Below, one piece after another: positions 43,869 to 53,074 of a stretch of DNA of 64,000 nt. The notes under the pieces were generated by a model. That model was given only the letters and a program-made list of their open reading frames with translations, did no database searches and was not told the DNA's origin. The stretch lies in the NCBI RefSeq assembly GCF_016055025.1, contig NZ_JAECVW010000005.1. One strand, written 5' to 3'. The DNA comes from Thermoactinomyces intermedius (GTDB taxonomy: Bacteria > Bacillota > Bacilli > Thermoactinomycetales > Thermoactinomycetaceae). A program made the translations under genes and the position numbers. Each line of letters opens with the position of its first letter. The stretch's first letter is position 1.

Positions 43869-45166
43869 TGATTCGGAACCTGGGCAATATCTTTAAGGTG
43901 GAAGATCTTCGTCGGCGTATTTTATACACTTTGATGATGTTAGTGATTTTTCGGATCGGAAGTTTTATTCCGGTTCCGAACACTAACGCCGAGGCTCTCC
44001 AAATGTTGATGGATCAAGCACAAGGTGTTTTTGGTCTCATCAATGCTTTTTCCGGGGGGGCTTTCACGAACTTCTCCATTTTTGCGATGGGGATTATGCC
44101 CTATATCACTGCTTCGATCATTGTGCAACTTTTGACGATGGATGTCATTCCGGCCTTTGCACGATGGGCGAAGGAAGGTGAAGTGGGTCGCCGTAAATTG
44201 GCACAGTTTACCCGCTACTTTACGATTGTGTTGGGATTGATTCAATCCATCGGATTGTCCATTGGTTTCAACCGTTATATTACCGGCTTTATCGAAGACC
44301 AAAGCGTTTGGTCCTATGCTTTGATTTCTCTCACACTGACAGCGGGTACCGCATTTTTGATGTGGATGGGCGAACAAATCACGGAAAAAGGAATCGGAAA
44401 TGGAATTTCCATTTTGATCTTTGCCGGGATTGTGGCAGCCATCCCGTCTCATGTGGGTGCGATTTACAACACATTGTTTGTTCAGGAAGACCAATTGTTC
44501 CTTGGAATTTTGAAAGCCGTTGGAATTTTGCTGGTTGTGATCCTGGTTGTGATCGGGGTCATTTATATTCAACAAGGTGTTCGCAGAATTCCGGTACAGT
44601 ACACCAAACGGGTGGTTGGCCGTAAAATGTACGGCGGTCAGTCGACGCACATTCCGATGAAAATCAATGCAGCCGGCGTGATTCCGGTGATCTTTGCACT
44701 GGCTTTGCTCATGTTCCCGGTGACGATTGCCAGCTTCTGGCAAGGGCATCCGGTTGCGGATTGGATTCAGGCCAATTTCACCTACACCCATTTTGGTTTG
44801 GGGATGGTTCTGTACGTCATCCTGATCATCGGATTCTCTTATTTTTACACATTCGTGCAAATCAATCCGATTCAATTGGCTGATCAGATGAAGAAAAATG
44901 GCGGCTTTATTCCGGGAATCCGGCCTGGAAAAAACACTTCAACCTATTTGACCAAGGTGATGAATCGCTTAACTTTGACAGGTTCGGTGTTTTTGGCGGC
45001 CGTATCCATTTTGCCGATCTTTTTCATCAACTTTTCGGGTCTGCCCAGTACCGTTCAGATTGGCGGAACCTCGCTTCTCATCGTGGTCGGTGTGGCATTG
45101 GAAACGATGAAAACGATCGAAAGTCAGTTGATCAGACGCCATTACAAAGGGTTTATGCATAAATGA
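43868..45166 (+). CDS. secY: Preprotein translocase subunit SecY
   Basis: Channel-forming subunit of SecYEG, 432 aa with ten transmembrane helices. It contains the plug-region GGAFTNFSIFAMGIMPYI, GIGNGISILIFAG, and the cytoplasmic loops used by SecA and ribosomes (RRIPVQYTKRVVG, NPIQLADQMKKNGGFIPG). Translation is coupled to rplO (TAATG). Confidence 0.98.
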   Translation: MIRNLGNIFKVEDLRRRILYTLMMLVIFRIGSFIPVPNTNAEALQMLMDQAQGVFGLINAFSGGAFTNFSIFAMGIMPYITASIIVQLLTMDVIPAFARWAKEGEVGRRKLAQFTRYFTIVLGLIQSIGLSIGFNRYITGFIEDQSVWSYALISLTLTAGTAFLMWMGEQITEKGIGNGISILIFAGIVAAIPSHVGAIYNTLFVQEDQLFLGILKAVGILLVVILVVIGVIYIQQGVRRIPVQYTKRVVGRKMYGGQSTHIPMKINAAGVIPVIFALALLMFPVTIASFWQGHPVADWIQANFTYTHFGLGMVLYVILIIGFSYFYTFVQINPIQLADQMKKNGGFIPGIRPGKNTSTYLTKVMNRLTLTGSVFLAAVSILPIFFINFSGLPSTVQIGGTSLLIVVGVALETMKTIESQLIRRHYKGFMHK

Positions 45167-45178
45167 GCATTGTCCATC

Positions 45179-45198
45179 CCCCGGATTTGTTTCCGGGG
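45179..45198 (+). other. Hairpin in the secY-adk spacer
   Basis: CCCCGGA (45179-45185) / TCCGGGG (45192-45198), perfect 7 bp with a 6-nt loop. No T-tract follows, so it is probably not a terminator. The spacer is 113 nt. Confidence 0.45.
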
Positions 45199-45279
45199 CT
45201 ATGATATGGGCATGCAAATCCATTTTTTCTCTGTAAGTGCGGACCAAACCCGTAGACAGTTGAACCGGGAGGGATATTG

Positions 45280-45933
45280 ATGAATATTGTACTCATGGGC
45301 TTACCCGGGGCCGGGAAAGGGACGCAAGCAGCGCACATTATTGATGAGTTGAAGATCCCGCATATTTCGACCGGAGATATGTTTCGCCAGGCAGTGAAAG
45401 AGGAAACACCGCTTGGCCTGGAGGCAAAAACTTACCTGGATCAGGGAAAATTGGTCCCTGATGAGGTGACGATCGGTATTGTGCGTGAACGTTTGGGCAA
45501 AGATGATTGTGCAAACGGATTTATGTTGGATGGCTTTCCCAGAACGGTTCCGCAAGCTGAAGCACTGGATGAATTGACAAAAGAGTTGAATCGTCCCATC
45601 GATTATGTGATTTATATTGATGTTGATGAGGAGGAACTCCTGAAACGTCTGACGGGTCGACGCATTTGCCGCGAGTGTGGCGCGACTTATCATGTCGTTT
45701 TTGCTCCGCCAAAAGTGGATGGAGTTTGTGACCGCTGCAACGGTGAACTTTATCAGCGGGATGATGACAAGATTGAGACGGTGAAAGAACGTCTCAAAAT
45801 CAACATGGAGCAGATCCAAAAGTTACTGCGCTATTATGAATCAACTGGCAAACTTCATCGTGTCGATGGGAAGCAGCCGATCGAAGATGTAACCAAAGAG
45901 ATTATGTCCGTGATTCGAGGGGCGAAGTCATGA
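45280..45933 (+). CDS. adk: Adenylate kinase, zinc-lid form
   Basis: Interconverts AMP, ADP and ATP. 217 aa: P-loop GLPGAGKGTQA, AMP-binding STGDMFR and DGFPRTVPQA, and a LID domain with the zinc motif CRECG ... CDRC, typical of Gram-positives. ATG 45280 with GGGAGGG 6 nt upstream; the in-frame TTG directly before it is not used. Overlaps map (ATGA). Confidence 0.97.
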   Translation: MNIVLMGLPGAGKGTQAAHIIDELKIPHISTGDMFRQAVKEETPLGLEAKTYLDQGKLVPDEVTIGIVRERLGKDDCANGFMLDGFPRTVPQAEALDELTKELNRPIDYVIYIDVDEEELLKRLTGRRICRECGATYHVVFAPPKVDGVCDRCNGELYQRDDDKIETVKERLKINMEQIQKLLRYYESTGKLHRVDGKQPIEDVTKEIMSVIRGAKS

Positions 45934-46676
45934 TTATCATCAAATCGGCCAATGAACTCGAACGCATGAGAGAAGCCGGAAAGATCGTATATTTGACACA
46001 TCAGGAGTTAAAAAAGGCCATTCAGCCCGGGATTACCACCAAAGAGCTTGACCGGCTGGCGGAAAAAGTGATTAGCGGATATGGTGCGACGCCTTCCTTT
46101 AAGGGGTATAATGGCTTTCCAGGCAGTATCTGCACATCCGTCAACGATGAGTTGGTACACGGGATTCCTGGAAACCGCGAATTAAAAGAAGGAGATATTA
46201 TCTCTCTGGATATCGGTGCATGTTATGAAGGATATCACGGAGATTCGGCTTGGACTTATCCGGTCGGAAAGATCAGTCCGGAAGCGGAAAGATTGTTGAA
46301 GGTTACGGAAGAGTCTTTGTATAAAGGACTGGAGCAAGCCAAAGCCGGGGCCAGAGTGGGTGATATTTCCCATGCCATCCAGACCGTTGCCGAAGAAGCC
46401 GGTTTTTCCATCGTACGGGAGTATGTCGGGCATGGTGTGGGCCGGAACTTACATGAAGGTCCGAGCATTCCGAATTACGGGATTCCCGGAAAAGGACCCC
46501 GTTTGAAATCCGGAATGACCATTGCGGTCGAGCCGATGGTCAACTATGGAAAACGGTTTGTCAAAACACTTGCTGACAATTGGACGGTCGTAACGGCGGA
46601 TGGTTCTCTCTGCGCGCACTTTGAGCATACCATCGCGATCACAGATGACGGCTATGAGATTCTGACCAAAGCGTAA
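45930..46676 (+). CDS. map: Methionine aminopeptidase type I
   Basis: Removes N-terminal Met. 248 aa; the five metal ligands are visible in ISLDIGACYEGYHGDSAW (two Asp), VGHGVGRNLHE (His), IAVEPMV (Glu) and HFEHTIAI (Glu). The adk-map-KOW-infA order is typical of Bacillales. Confidence 0.97.
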   Translation: MIIIKSANELERMREAGKIVYLTHQELKKAIQPGITTKELDRLAEKVISGYGATPSFKGYNGFPGSICTSVNDELVHGIPGNRELKEGDIISLDIGACYEGYHGDSAWTYPVGKISPEAERLLKVTEESLYKGLEQAKAGARVGDISHAIQTVAEEAGFSIVREYVGHGVGRNLHEGPSIPNYGIPGKGPRLKSGMTIAVEPMVNYGKRFVKTLADNWTVVTADGSLCAHFEHTIAITDDGYEILTKA

Positions 46677-46691
46677 TCCAGGTGAAGGGTG

Positions 46692-46997
46692 ATGGACGTG
46701 ACAGATGTGGATTGTCTCCCGAGTCCCGGACAGATTGTACGCATTTTGCGCGGACGTGATGCAGGGAACTTCGCAATCGTGGTCGGCTGTCAAGAACCGT
46801 ATTTCGTTCTTCTGGCGGACGGGAACCGGCGAAAGATGGAATGCCCGAAAAAGAAGAATGTCAAGCACATTCAAGTGACGAATACGATTAATCAGGAGAT
46901 TGCAGCTGATTTGAAGAAGTATCGTCGAGTGGATAATGCGAAGTTACGATACGCCCTGAACCAATATTTGCTCAAGCAGGAGCATAAAGGAGTGTGA
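46692..46997 (+). CDS. KOW-domain RNA-binding protein (L14e-like, YbzG family)
   Basis: A 101-aa protein whose first half is a KOW/SH3-like barrel (PGQIVRILRGRDAGNFAIVVG) related to archaeal and eukaryal L14e. The rest is basic and helical. Function is not established; its conserved place between map and infA suggests a ribosome-associated role. ATG 46692 with AGGTGA 6 nt upstream; an adjacent in-frame GTG at 46689 is possible. Confidence 0.85.
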   Translation: MDVTDVDCLPSPGQIVRILRGRDAGNFAIVVGCQEPYFVLLADGNRRKMECPKKKNVKHIQVTNTINQEIAADLKKYRRVDNAKLRYALNQYLLKQEHKGV

Positions 46998-47001
46998 ATC
47001 G

Positions 47002-47220
47002 ATGGCCAAAGAAGATGTGATCGAGGTAGAAGGGATTGTAAAAGAACCTTTACCGAATGCGATGTTTCGTGTAGAGTTGGAAAATGGTCATGAAGTTCTG
47101 GCCCATGTCTCCGGAAAGATTCGCATGCACTTTATTCGTATTTTGCCGGGAGACAAAGTAACTGTTCAACTTTCTCCTTACGATCTATCCCGTGGACGGA
47201 TCACTTATCGTTACAAGTAA
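47002..47220 (+). CDS. infA: Translation initiation factor IF-1
   Basis: 72-aa OB-fold factor that blocks the A site during initiation; KEDVIEVEGIVKEPLPNAMF and PGDKVTVQLSPYDLSRGRI are diagnostic. AAAGGAGTG upstream of ATG. Confidence 0.98.
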   Translation: MAKEDVIEVEGIVKEPLPNAMFRVELENGHEVLAHVSGKIRMHFIRILPGDKVTVQLSPYDLSRGRITYRYK

Positions 47221-47269
47221 AGACCTGTGAGCAGTTGCTGAAAGACGCTTAAGACAGGAGGGTGCTGAA

Positions 47270-47383
47270 ATGAAAGTGAGACCTTCAGTAAAGCCCATTT
47301 GCGAAAAATGCAAAGTGATTCGTCGCAAAGGGGCAGTCATGGTAATTTGTGAAAATCCGAAGCATAAGCAAAAACAAGGTTAA
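47270..47383 (+). CDS. rpmJ: 50S ribosomal protein L36
   Basis: 37-aa zinc-ribbon protein, beginning MKVRPSVKPICEKCKVIRRK and ending with NPKHKQKQG. Zinc ligands are CEKC, the Cys of VICENPKH and the following His, so it is the zinc-containing form. ATG 47270; AGGAGGGTG upstream. Confidence 0.97.
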   Translation: MKVRPSVKPICEKCKVIRRKGAVMVICENPKHKQKQG

Positions 47384-47401
47384 TGACGGGAGGTGTAAAG
47401 T

Positions 47402-47770
47402 ATGGCGCGTATTGCCGGAATCGATTTACCACGTGAAAAACGCGTAGAAATTGCCCTCACTTATATCTACGGAATCGGTCGTTCCCAATCGAAAAGAATT
47501 TTGAAAGAGACGGGGGTCAATCCGGATACCCGGGTTCGTGACCTGACGGAAGATGAAGTAGCAAAATTGCGCAGCTTCATTGACAAAAACCTGGTCATCG
47601 AAGGGGATCTTCGTCGTGAAGTGGCATTAAACATCAAACGGTTGATCGAGATCGGATGTTATCGCGGAATTCGTCATCGTCGCGGGCTGCCTGTTCGCGG
47701 TCAAAGCTCCAAAACGAATGCACGCACACGCAAAGGTCCTCGCCGCACTGTAGCGAACAAGAAAAAATAA
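47402..47770 (+). CDS. rpsM: 30S ribosomal protein S13
   Basis: 122 aa; RIAGIDLPREKRVEIALTYI at the start and RGLPVRGQSSKTNARTRKG near the basic end. GGGAGGTG upstream. Confidence 0.98.
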   Translation: MARIAGIDLPREKRVEIALTYIYGIGRSQSKRILKETGVNPDTRVRDLTEDEVAKLRSFIDKNLVIEGDLRREVALNIKRLIEIGCYRGIRHRRGLPVRGQSSKTNARTRKGPRRTVANKKK

Positions 47771-47791
47771 GAATAGCAAGGAGGGAAAATT

Positions 47792-48190
47792 GTGGCTAAA
47801 CGTAAAACGACAACCCAACGTGTCAAACGCCGTGCAAGAAAAAACATTGAAGCCGGTACGGCTCACATTCGTTCCACTTTTAACAACACCATCGTAACGA
47901 TCACCGACCCGCGCGGAAACACTGTTGCTTGGGCAAGCTCCGGTACGATGGGATTCAAAGGTTCCCGTAAAAGCACACCTTTTGCAGCTCAAATGGCTGC
48001 GGAACAAGCTGCGAAAGTAGCGATGGAAAACGGAATGAAATCTGTGGATGTTCTGGTGAAAGGGCCGGGAGCAGGTCGTGAAGCAGCGATTCGTTCTTTG
48101 CAAGCGGCAGGTTTGGAAGTAAGTCTGATCAAAGACGTAACACCAATCCCTCACAATGGATGTCGTCCGCCGAAACGTCGCCGTGTTTAA
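47792..48190 (+). CDS. rpsK: 30S ribosomal protein S11
   Basis: 132 aa; AHIRSTFNNTIVTITDPRGN and the C-terminal VTPIPHNGCRPPKRRRV. GTG start with AAGGAGGG upstream. Confidence 0.98.
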   Translation: MAKRKTTTQRVKRRARKNIEAGTAHIRSTFNNTIVTITDPRGNTVAWASSGTMGFKGSRKSTPFAAQMAAEQAAKVAMENGMKSVDVLVKGPGAGREAAIRSLQAAGLEVSLIKDVTPIPHNGCRPPKRRRV

Positions 48191-48212
48191 TTTTTGCTTC
48201 CAATCTGTTCCA

Positions 48213-48243
48213 TTGTTTATTTATGCATGAGATGGTGTATACT
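48213..48243 (+). promoter_or_regulatory. Possible internal promoter before rpoA
   Basis: TTGTTT (48213-48218), 19-bp spacer, TATACT (48238-48243) in the 154-nt rpsK-rpoA gap. This could give rpoA-rplQ extra transcription apart from the long operon. Confidence 0.4.
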
Positions 48244-48344
48244 GGATAAGACTAATTCTTTTATCCTGTTATACTAAATCCGTGCAATCATGAGGTTGGA
48301 TTTCGCCCGGAACGCGACGTTCTGAAGGAGGGTTTGTGAGCCGT

Positions 48345-49289
48345 ATGATTGAAATTGAAAAGCCGAAGATCGAAGCTGTGGAGATCAGTGAAGATCATCG
48401 ATATGGAAAATTTGTGGTGGAACCTCTTGAACGCGGATACGGCACTACCCTGGGCAACTCTCTGCGCCGTGTCCTGCTCTCTTCATTGCCAGGAGCGGCC
48501 GTTAATTCCATCCAGATAGATGGGGTATTGCATGAGTTTTCCACGATTCCCGGAGTCGTGGAAGATACGACGGAGATTATTTTAAACTTGAAGCAGTTGG
48601 CTCTGAAGATTCATTCGGATGAAGAAAAAATCTTGGAGATCGATGTGGAAGGCCCTGGAGATGTAACCGCAGGCGACATTCGTGCAGACAGCGATGTGGA
48701 AATTTTAAACCCGGATTTGCACATTGCCACATTGAGTGATGATGCGCATTTGCGCATCCGGATGACGGCGAATCGTGGCCGCGGATATGTATCTGCTGAT
48801 AAAAACAAACGTGAAGATCAACCGATTGGTGTGATTCCGGTCGATTCGATCTACACGCCGATTGAACGGGTAAACTATCAAGTGGAGAACACACGGGTTG
48901 GACAAGTCACCAACTATGACAAGCTGACATTGGAAGTTTGGTCCGATGGAAGCTTGAAACCGGACGAGGCGGTAAGCCTTGGTGCGAAAATCCTGAACGA
49001 ACATCTCATGTTGTTTGTCGGCTTGACGGAAGAAGCAAAAGATGCGGAAATCATGGTGGAAAAAGAGGAAGACAAGAAAGAAAAAGTCATGGAAATGACG
49101 ATCGAAGAGCTCGACCTTTCGGTTCGCTCTTACAACTGTCTGAAACGGGCCGGCATCAATACGGTTCAGGAACTGACGCAAAAAACGGAAGAAGACATGA
49201 TGAAAGTGCGTAACCTTGGACGCAAATCTTTGGAAGAAGTACAAAGCAAATTGGCTGAGCTTGGATTGTCTTTGCGTAAAGAAGACTAA
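48345..49289 (+). CDS. rpoA: DNA-directed RNA polymerase subunit alpha
   Basis: Assembles the polymerase and contacts UP elements and activators. 314 aa from ATG 48345, the Bacillus length. The N-terminal domain has VEPLERGYGTTLGNSLRRVLLSS-type sequence; the C-terminal domain has LDLSVRSYNCLKRAGINTV and RNLGRKSLEEV. GTG 48336 is an alternative; AAGGAGGG (48325-48332) is about 4 nt before the GTG and 13 nt before the ATG, so homology decides. Confidence 0.96.
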   Translation: MIEIEKPKIEAVEISEDHRYGKFVVEPLERGYGTTLGNSLRRVLLSSLPGAAVNSIQIDGVLHEFSTIPGVVEDTTEIILNLKQLALKIHSDEEKILEIDVEGPGDVTAGDIRADSDVEILNPDLHIATLSDDAHLRIRMTANRGRGYVSADKNKREDQPIGVIPVDSIYTPIERVNYQVENTRVGQVTNYDKLTLEVWSDGSLKPDEAVSLGAKILNEHLMLFVGLTEEAKDAEIMVEKEEDKKEKVMEMTIEELDLSVRSYNCLKRAGINTVQELTQKTEEDMMKVRNLGRKSLEEVQSKLAELGLSLRKED

Positions 49290-49312
49290 TCTCTGAAGGG
49301 GGAGGGAAAAGC

Positions 49313-49702
49313 ATGGCATACGCAAAACTTGGCAGAAACAGCAGCGCACGCAAAGCAATGCTTCGTGACTTGGTTACCGATCTGATCATTCACGAACGCA
49401 TCGAAACCACTGAAGCAAAAGCAAAAGAAGTGCGCTCGATCGTTGAAAAAATGATTACGCTCGGAAAGCGCGGCGATTTGCACGCACGTCGTCAAGCCGC
49501 TGCCTATGTGCGTACCAATCGTTCTTACACGGTGAAAGAGGGAGAAGAAGTCACACATCAAAAAGTGAACGCAGTGAAAAAGCTGTTTGATGAGATTGCT
49601 CCCCGTTATGAAGACCGGAATGGTGGTTACACACGCATTCTCAAATTAGGACCTCGCCGTGGAGACGGTGCACCCATGGTCTTCCTTGAATTGGTAAAAT
49701 AA
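49313..49702 (+). CDS. rplQ: 50S ribosomal protein L17
   Basis: 129 aa; AYAKLGRNSSARKAMLRDL and the end GDGAPMVFLELVK. GGGGGAGGG upstream. Last gene of the S10-spc-alpha run. Confidence 0.98.
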   Translation: MAYAKLGRNSSARKAMLRDLVTDLIIHERIETTEAKAKEVRSIVEKMITLGKRGDLHARRQAAAYVRTNRSYTVKEGEEVTHQKVNAVKKLFDEIAPRYEDRNGGYTRILKLGPRRGDGAPMVFLELVK

Positions 49703-49716
49703 TCTTTTTTTGTTGG

Positions 49717-49771
49717 AAAGGGTGAGGCAGGATCCAGCATTTGGTCCTGACGTTTACCCTTTTTTCTTTTA
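49717..49771 (+). terminator. Terminator closing the S10-spc-alpha operon
   Basis: Outer arms AAAGGGT (49717-49723) / ACCCTTT (49756-49762) and inner arms CAGGA (49728-49732) / TCCTG (49745-49749), followed by TTTTCTTTT. It separates the ribosomal run from the ECF module. Confidence 0.85.
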
Positions 49772-49781
49772 AGGTGAAAAA

Positions 49782-50621
49782 ATGGAACCGATCATTCAGT
49801 ATGAACGAGTATGGTTTCGGTATGAACAGGAGTCAGAATCCCCTTGGGTGTTGAAAGATGTTTCGCTTGCCATTGGTTCCGGGGAATATGTGAGCATTGT
49901 CGGAAGTAATGGTTCCGGCAAGTCCACACTTGCCCGGTTGGCAAACGGACTGTTGCTTCCGGTAAAGGGCCGGGTCCGGGTGGCGGACATGGATACCCGG
50001 TCGGAAGAAGATCTGTGGAATATCCGCCGGAAAGTCGGGATGGTTTTTCAAAACCCGGATAACCAAATCGTTGCGACATCCGTGGAAGACGATATTGCCT
50101 TTGGATTGGAAAATATCGGTGTTTCACGTTCGGAAATGAAAAGCAAAATCGATCAAGCGGTGAAAGCGGTCGGACTTCAGGGATTGGAACATGTCCAGCC
50201 CCATCACCTTTCGGGCGGACAGAAGCAAAGGTTGGCCATTGCCGGGGTGCTGGTGTTGGAACCGGATGTGATCATTTTTGATGAATCCACGTCCATGCTT
50301 GATCCGGTTGGACGGAAGACGTTGCTCCGTTTGATGCAATCGTTAAATGATCGTGGAACCACCATTATCCACATCACCCACTCTGCGGAAGAAGCTTTTC
50401 TGGCGGATCGTGTGATTGTCATGCATCAGGGAGAATGCAAATTGGATCAGACGGTGAAGCAGCTGTACCCCCGGGCCCATAGTTTGAAACAATGGGGTTT
50501 GGCGGTTCCGATCGAAGTGGAGTTGAAACACCGGCTTCAGAAAAGAGGCTGGCCGCTGGGAGAGATCAACGGTAAAGAAGATCTGGTGAGGGAAATATGG
50601 AGATTGTTATCCAAAACCTGA
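49782..50621 (+). CDS. ecfA1: ECF transporter ATPase EcfA1
   Basis: One of two ATP-binding subunits that energise ECF vitamin/cobalt uptake transporters shared by several substrate-binding S components. 279 aa: Walker A GSNGSGKST, signature LSGGQKQRLAIAG, Walker B VIIFDEST, H-loop ITHSAEEA. The Shine-Dalgarno is modest (AAGGTG). Overlaps ecfA2 by 25 nt. No S component is in this window. Confidence 0.94.
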   Translation: MEPIIQYERVWFRYEQESESPWVLKDVSLAIGSGEYVSIVGSNGSGKSTLARLANGLLLPVKGRVRVADMDTRSEEDLWNIRRKVGMVFQNPDNQIVATSVEDDIAFGLENIGVSRSEMKSKIDQAVKAVGLQGLEHVQPHHLSGGQKQRLAIAGVLVLEPDVIIFDESTSMLDPVGRKTLLRLMQSLNDRGTTIIHITHSAEEAFLADRVIVMHQGECKLDQTVKQLYPRAHSLKQWGLAVPIEVELKHRLQKRGWPLGEINGKEDLVREIWRLLSKT

Positions 50622-51460
50622 GCGTGAAATATTTGCCGAATACTCCTTTTGAGAAAGAAGCTTTGTCCCGGGTTGGCCTTCGCATTCCGAAAGGAAGTTT
50701 TGCCGCTGTGGTCGGCGGAACCGGCTCCGGAAAATCGACATTGATCCAGTGTATTGCCGGGCTGATCCGCCCCGGTGCGGGACACGTCCGGGTGGGGGAT
50801 CTGGTGTGGGATGCCCGGGGCCAATCGGGAGCGTCGCTCAGGCGGCATGTCGGATTGGTTTTTCAATATCCGGAACACCAGTTATTTGCGGAAACCGTGG
50901 CGGCCGATATTGCCTTCGGCTTGAAAAACCGGGGGACAGAGGAACCGGAACGAAGCCGCCGGGTCCGACGGGCCATGGATTTGGTCGGGCTTGCGCCGGA
51001 ATTATGGGATCGTTCTCCTTTTCATTTAAGCGGCGGACAAATGAGGCGGGTGGCGATTGCCGGGGTTTTGGCCTTGCAACCGGATATATTGATTCTGGAC
51101 GAGCCCTCGGCCGGATTGGATCCGAAAGGGGAAGAAGAGCTGTTTGCTTTGCTCAAAAAGCTTCATCAGCAGGGGAAGACCATCATCTTGGTGACCCATG
51201 ACATGAATCACGTCGTGCGCTATGCCGATCAGGTATTTGTGCTGGCAGATGGAAAGCTGGTCTTGTCCGGAACGCCGGAAGAAGTGTTCAGCCAGGAGCA
51301 AAAGTGGCAGGAACTTTCTTTGGAATTGCCGCATGTCACGCAGTTGATCCGGAAAATAAACCGGAAACTGGATCCGCCGCTTCCTTTATCCATTTTCACC
51401 TTGGACGCGCTTGAAAAAGCTTTGCAAAAACGGTTTGCTTCCGGGGGGAATTCACAATGA
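50597..51460 (+). CDS. ecfA2: ECF transporter ATPase EcfA2
   Basis: Partner ATPase of EcfA1, 287 aa: Walker A GGTGSGKST, signature LSGGQMRRVAIAG, Walker B ILILDEPSAGLDP, H-loop VTHDMNHV. ATG 50597 lies inside the end of ecfA1 with GGTGAGGG upstream; the 3' end overlaps ecfT by 4 nt. Confidence 0.95.
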   Translation: MEIVIQNLSVKYLPNTPFEKEALSRVGLRIPKGSFAAVVGGTGSGKSTLIQCIAGLIRPGAGHVRVGDLVWDARGQSGASLRRHVGLVFQYPEHQLFAETVAADIAFGLKNRGTEEPERSRRVRRAMDLVGLAPELWDRSPFHLSGGQMRRVAIAGVLALQPDILILDEPSAGLDPKGEEELFALLKKLHQQGKTIILVTHDMNHVVRYADQVFVLADGKLVLSGTPEEVFSQEQKWQELSLELPHVTQLIRKINRKLDPPLPLSIFTLDALEKALQKRFASGGNSQ

Positions 51461-52251
51461 AAGGGTTTGTGGTGGGTTCGTATCTTCCCGGCAATTCCTT
51501 TGTTCACCGGCTGGATCCCCGGGCCAAACTGGGATTTGTTTTTGTCTTCATGCTTTATGTTTTCTTTTTGAAAGCTGTTTTGCCAAGTACCTTGTTCCTG
51601 TTGTTCACGCTTGCCGCCGTCCGTGCGGCCAGGATTCCATACAAGCTTTTTTTCAGCGCACTGAAACCCGTCCTTTGGATTATCCTGTTGTCTTCCTTTT
51701 TGCATTTGTGGATGAACAAAGGGGGGGACGTGGTCTTCTCTTTTTCTTTCATCACCGTTTATGAAGAGGGCATCCGCCAGGCCGGGATGATCGCCATCCG
51801 GCTTTCCTTGCTGGTCGCCATTGCTTCTCTGCTCACGTTTACGACGTCTCCGATGGACTTGACGGACGGGATCGAAAAGATTTTGTCTCCGTTTAAAAAA
51901 TTCGGGGTTCCCGCACATGAGTTGGCTTTGATGATGTCCATTGCACTCCGGTTCATCCCGACACTGTGGGAGGAAACGGAGAAAATCCGAAAGGCGCAAA
52001 TGGCGCGCGGAGTGGATTTTGAAGCGGGGAATTTGCTGACCCGGTTGAAAAAATATTTTCCGATCCTCATTCCGTTGTTTGTGTCTTCCTTTCGGAGAGC
52101 GGAAGATTTGGCGCTGGCCATGGAAGCCAGATGTTACCGGGGAGCGGAAGGGAGAACGAAATGGCGCCGGCTTCAGCTCACCCCACGGGACGGGTGGCTG
52201 GTTGCCGTCCTGATCCTGTTGGGAGGCATTGTGTGGATGTTTGGCCGATAG
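51457..52251 (+). CDS. ecfT: ECF transporter transmembrane subunit EcfT
   Basis: Integral membrane scaffold coupling EcfA1A2 to the S component. 264 aa with about six hydrophobic segments and the two coupling motifs: AQMARGVDFE and AMEARCYRGAE, each holding the ARG/ARx element of the long cytoplasmic helices. Overlaps ecfA2 (ATGA). Confidence 0.95.
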   Translation: MKGFVVGSYLPGNSFVHRLDPRAKLGFVFVFMLYVFFLKAVLPSTLFLLFTLAAVRAARIPYKLFFSALKPVLWIILLSSFLHLWMNKGGDVVFSFSFITVYEEGIRQAGMIAIRLSLLVAIASLLTFTTSPMDLTDGIEKILSPFKKFGVPAHELALMMSIALRFIPTLWEETEKIRKAQMARGVDFEAGNLLTRLKKYFPILIPLFVSSFRRAEDLALAMEARCYRGAEGRTKWRRLQLTPRDGWLVAVLILLGGIVWMFGR

Positions 52252-52269
52252 GGAGGTGCAAAGCCCGGA

Positions 52270-53043
52270 TTGAAAAAGATTAAACTGGTCATCGCTTACG
52301 ATGGAACGGATTTTTCCGGTTTCCAAAGCCAACCTGGACAAAGAACGATTCAAGGAACACTGGAAGAAGCATTGCGGAAGATTACCGGAGAGGCGGTTTC
52401 GGTTCACGGTTCCGGACGGACCGATGCGGGGGTTCACGCTCTTCACCAGGTTTGTCATTTTACGACTTCCAGTCCGATCCCGGTTGAAAAATATCCTTAT
52501 ATCTTAAGGCGCACCTTGCCGCGGGATGTATTGGCCCTTTCGGCGGAAGAAGCCCCCATGGACTTTCATGCCCAAAAAAGCGCAAAGTGGAAAACGTACC
52601 GCTACCGGTTGGACTTGAGGCCGATCCCCGATTTGTTTGAGCGCCGGTTTCGCACCCATGTCCCCGTTTCGCTGGATGTGGAAAAGATGCGGGAAGCGGC
52701 GGGTTATCTGGTGGGCACCCATGATTTCACCTCTTTTTGTTCCGCCAAAACCGAGATCCAGGATAAGGTCCGCACGATTTACCAATGCCGCTTGGAACAG
52801 GAGCCGGGCGGATTGGTCATCGAAGTGACCGGCAACGGTTTTCTTTATAACATGGTGCGGATTATCGCGGGGACGCTGGTGGAAGTCGGGAAAGGGAGAA
52901 TCCGGCCGGAAGCGATTCCCGGAATCATTCTGGCAAAGGACCGGCAAAAAGCGGGGCCCACGTTTCCGCCGGAAGGACTGGTCCTGGTCAAAGTCGGCTA
53001 TACACCTTGGAAAAATTCCGGTTTCACCGCGTCTTTTTCTTGA
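52270..53043 (+). CDS. truA: tRNA pseudouridine synthase A (positions 38-40)
   Basis: Isomerises uridines 38-40 in the tRNA anticodon arm. 257 aa; catalytic Asp in GSGRTDAGVHALHQ, starts KKIKLVIAYDGTDFSGFQSQ. TTG 52270 with GGGAGGTG (52251-52258) about 11 nt upstream. Its stop codon lies in the rplM promoter. Confidence 0.95.
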   Translation: MKKIKLVIAYDGTDFSGFQSQPGQRTIQGTLEEALRKITGEAVSVHGSGRTDAGVHALHQVCHFTTSSPIPVEKYPYILRRTLPRDVLALSAEEAPMDFHAQKSAKWKTYRYRLDLRPIPDLFERRFRTHVPVSLDVEKMREAAGYLVGTHDFTSFCSAKTEIQDKVRTIYQCRLEQEPGGLVIEVTGNGFLYNMVRIIAGTLVEVGKGRIRPEAIPGIILAKDRQKAGPTFPPEGLVLVKVGYTPWKNSGFTASFS

Positions 53044-53068
53044 CATCGCACCTCATTTGCGATATTAT
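53040..53068 (+). promoter_or_regulatory. Promoter of rplM-rpsI
   Basis: Consensus TTGACA (53040-53045), 17-bp spacer, TATTAT (53063-53068). It overlaps the truA stop codon, so rplM-rpsI can be expressed independently. Confidence 0.8.
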
Positions 53069-53074
53069 AACGCT

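Noticed and set aside
45167..45279. Terminator between secY and adk
   Set aside because: The 7-bp hairpin lacks a T-tract, so it was kept only as an unassigned structure.
51229..52458. 409-aa minus-strand open frame over ecfA2-ecfT-truA
   Set aside because: Antisense shadow of three well-supported genes with low-complexity, His/Gln/Arg-rich translation.
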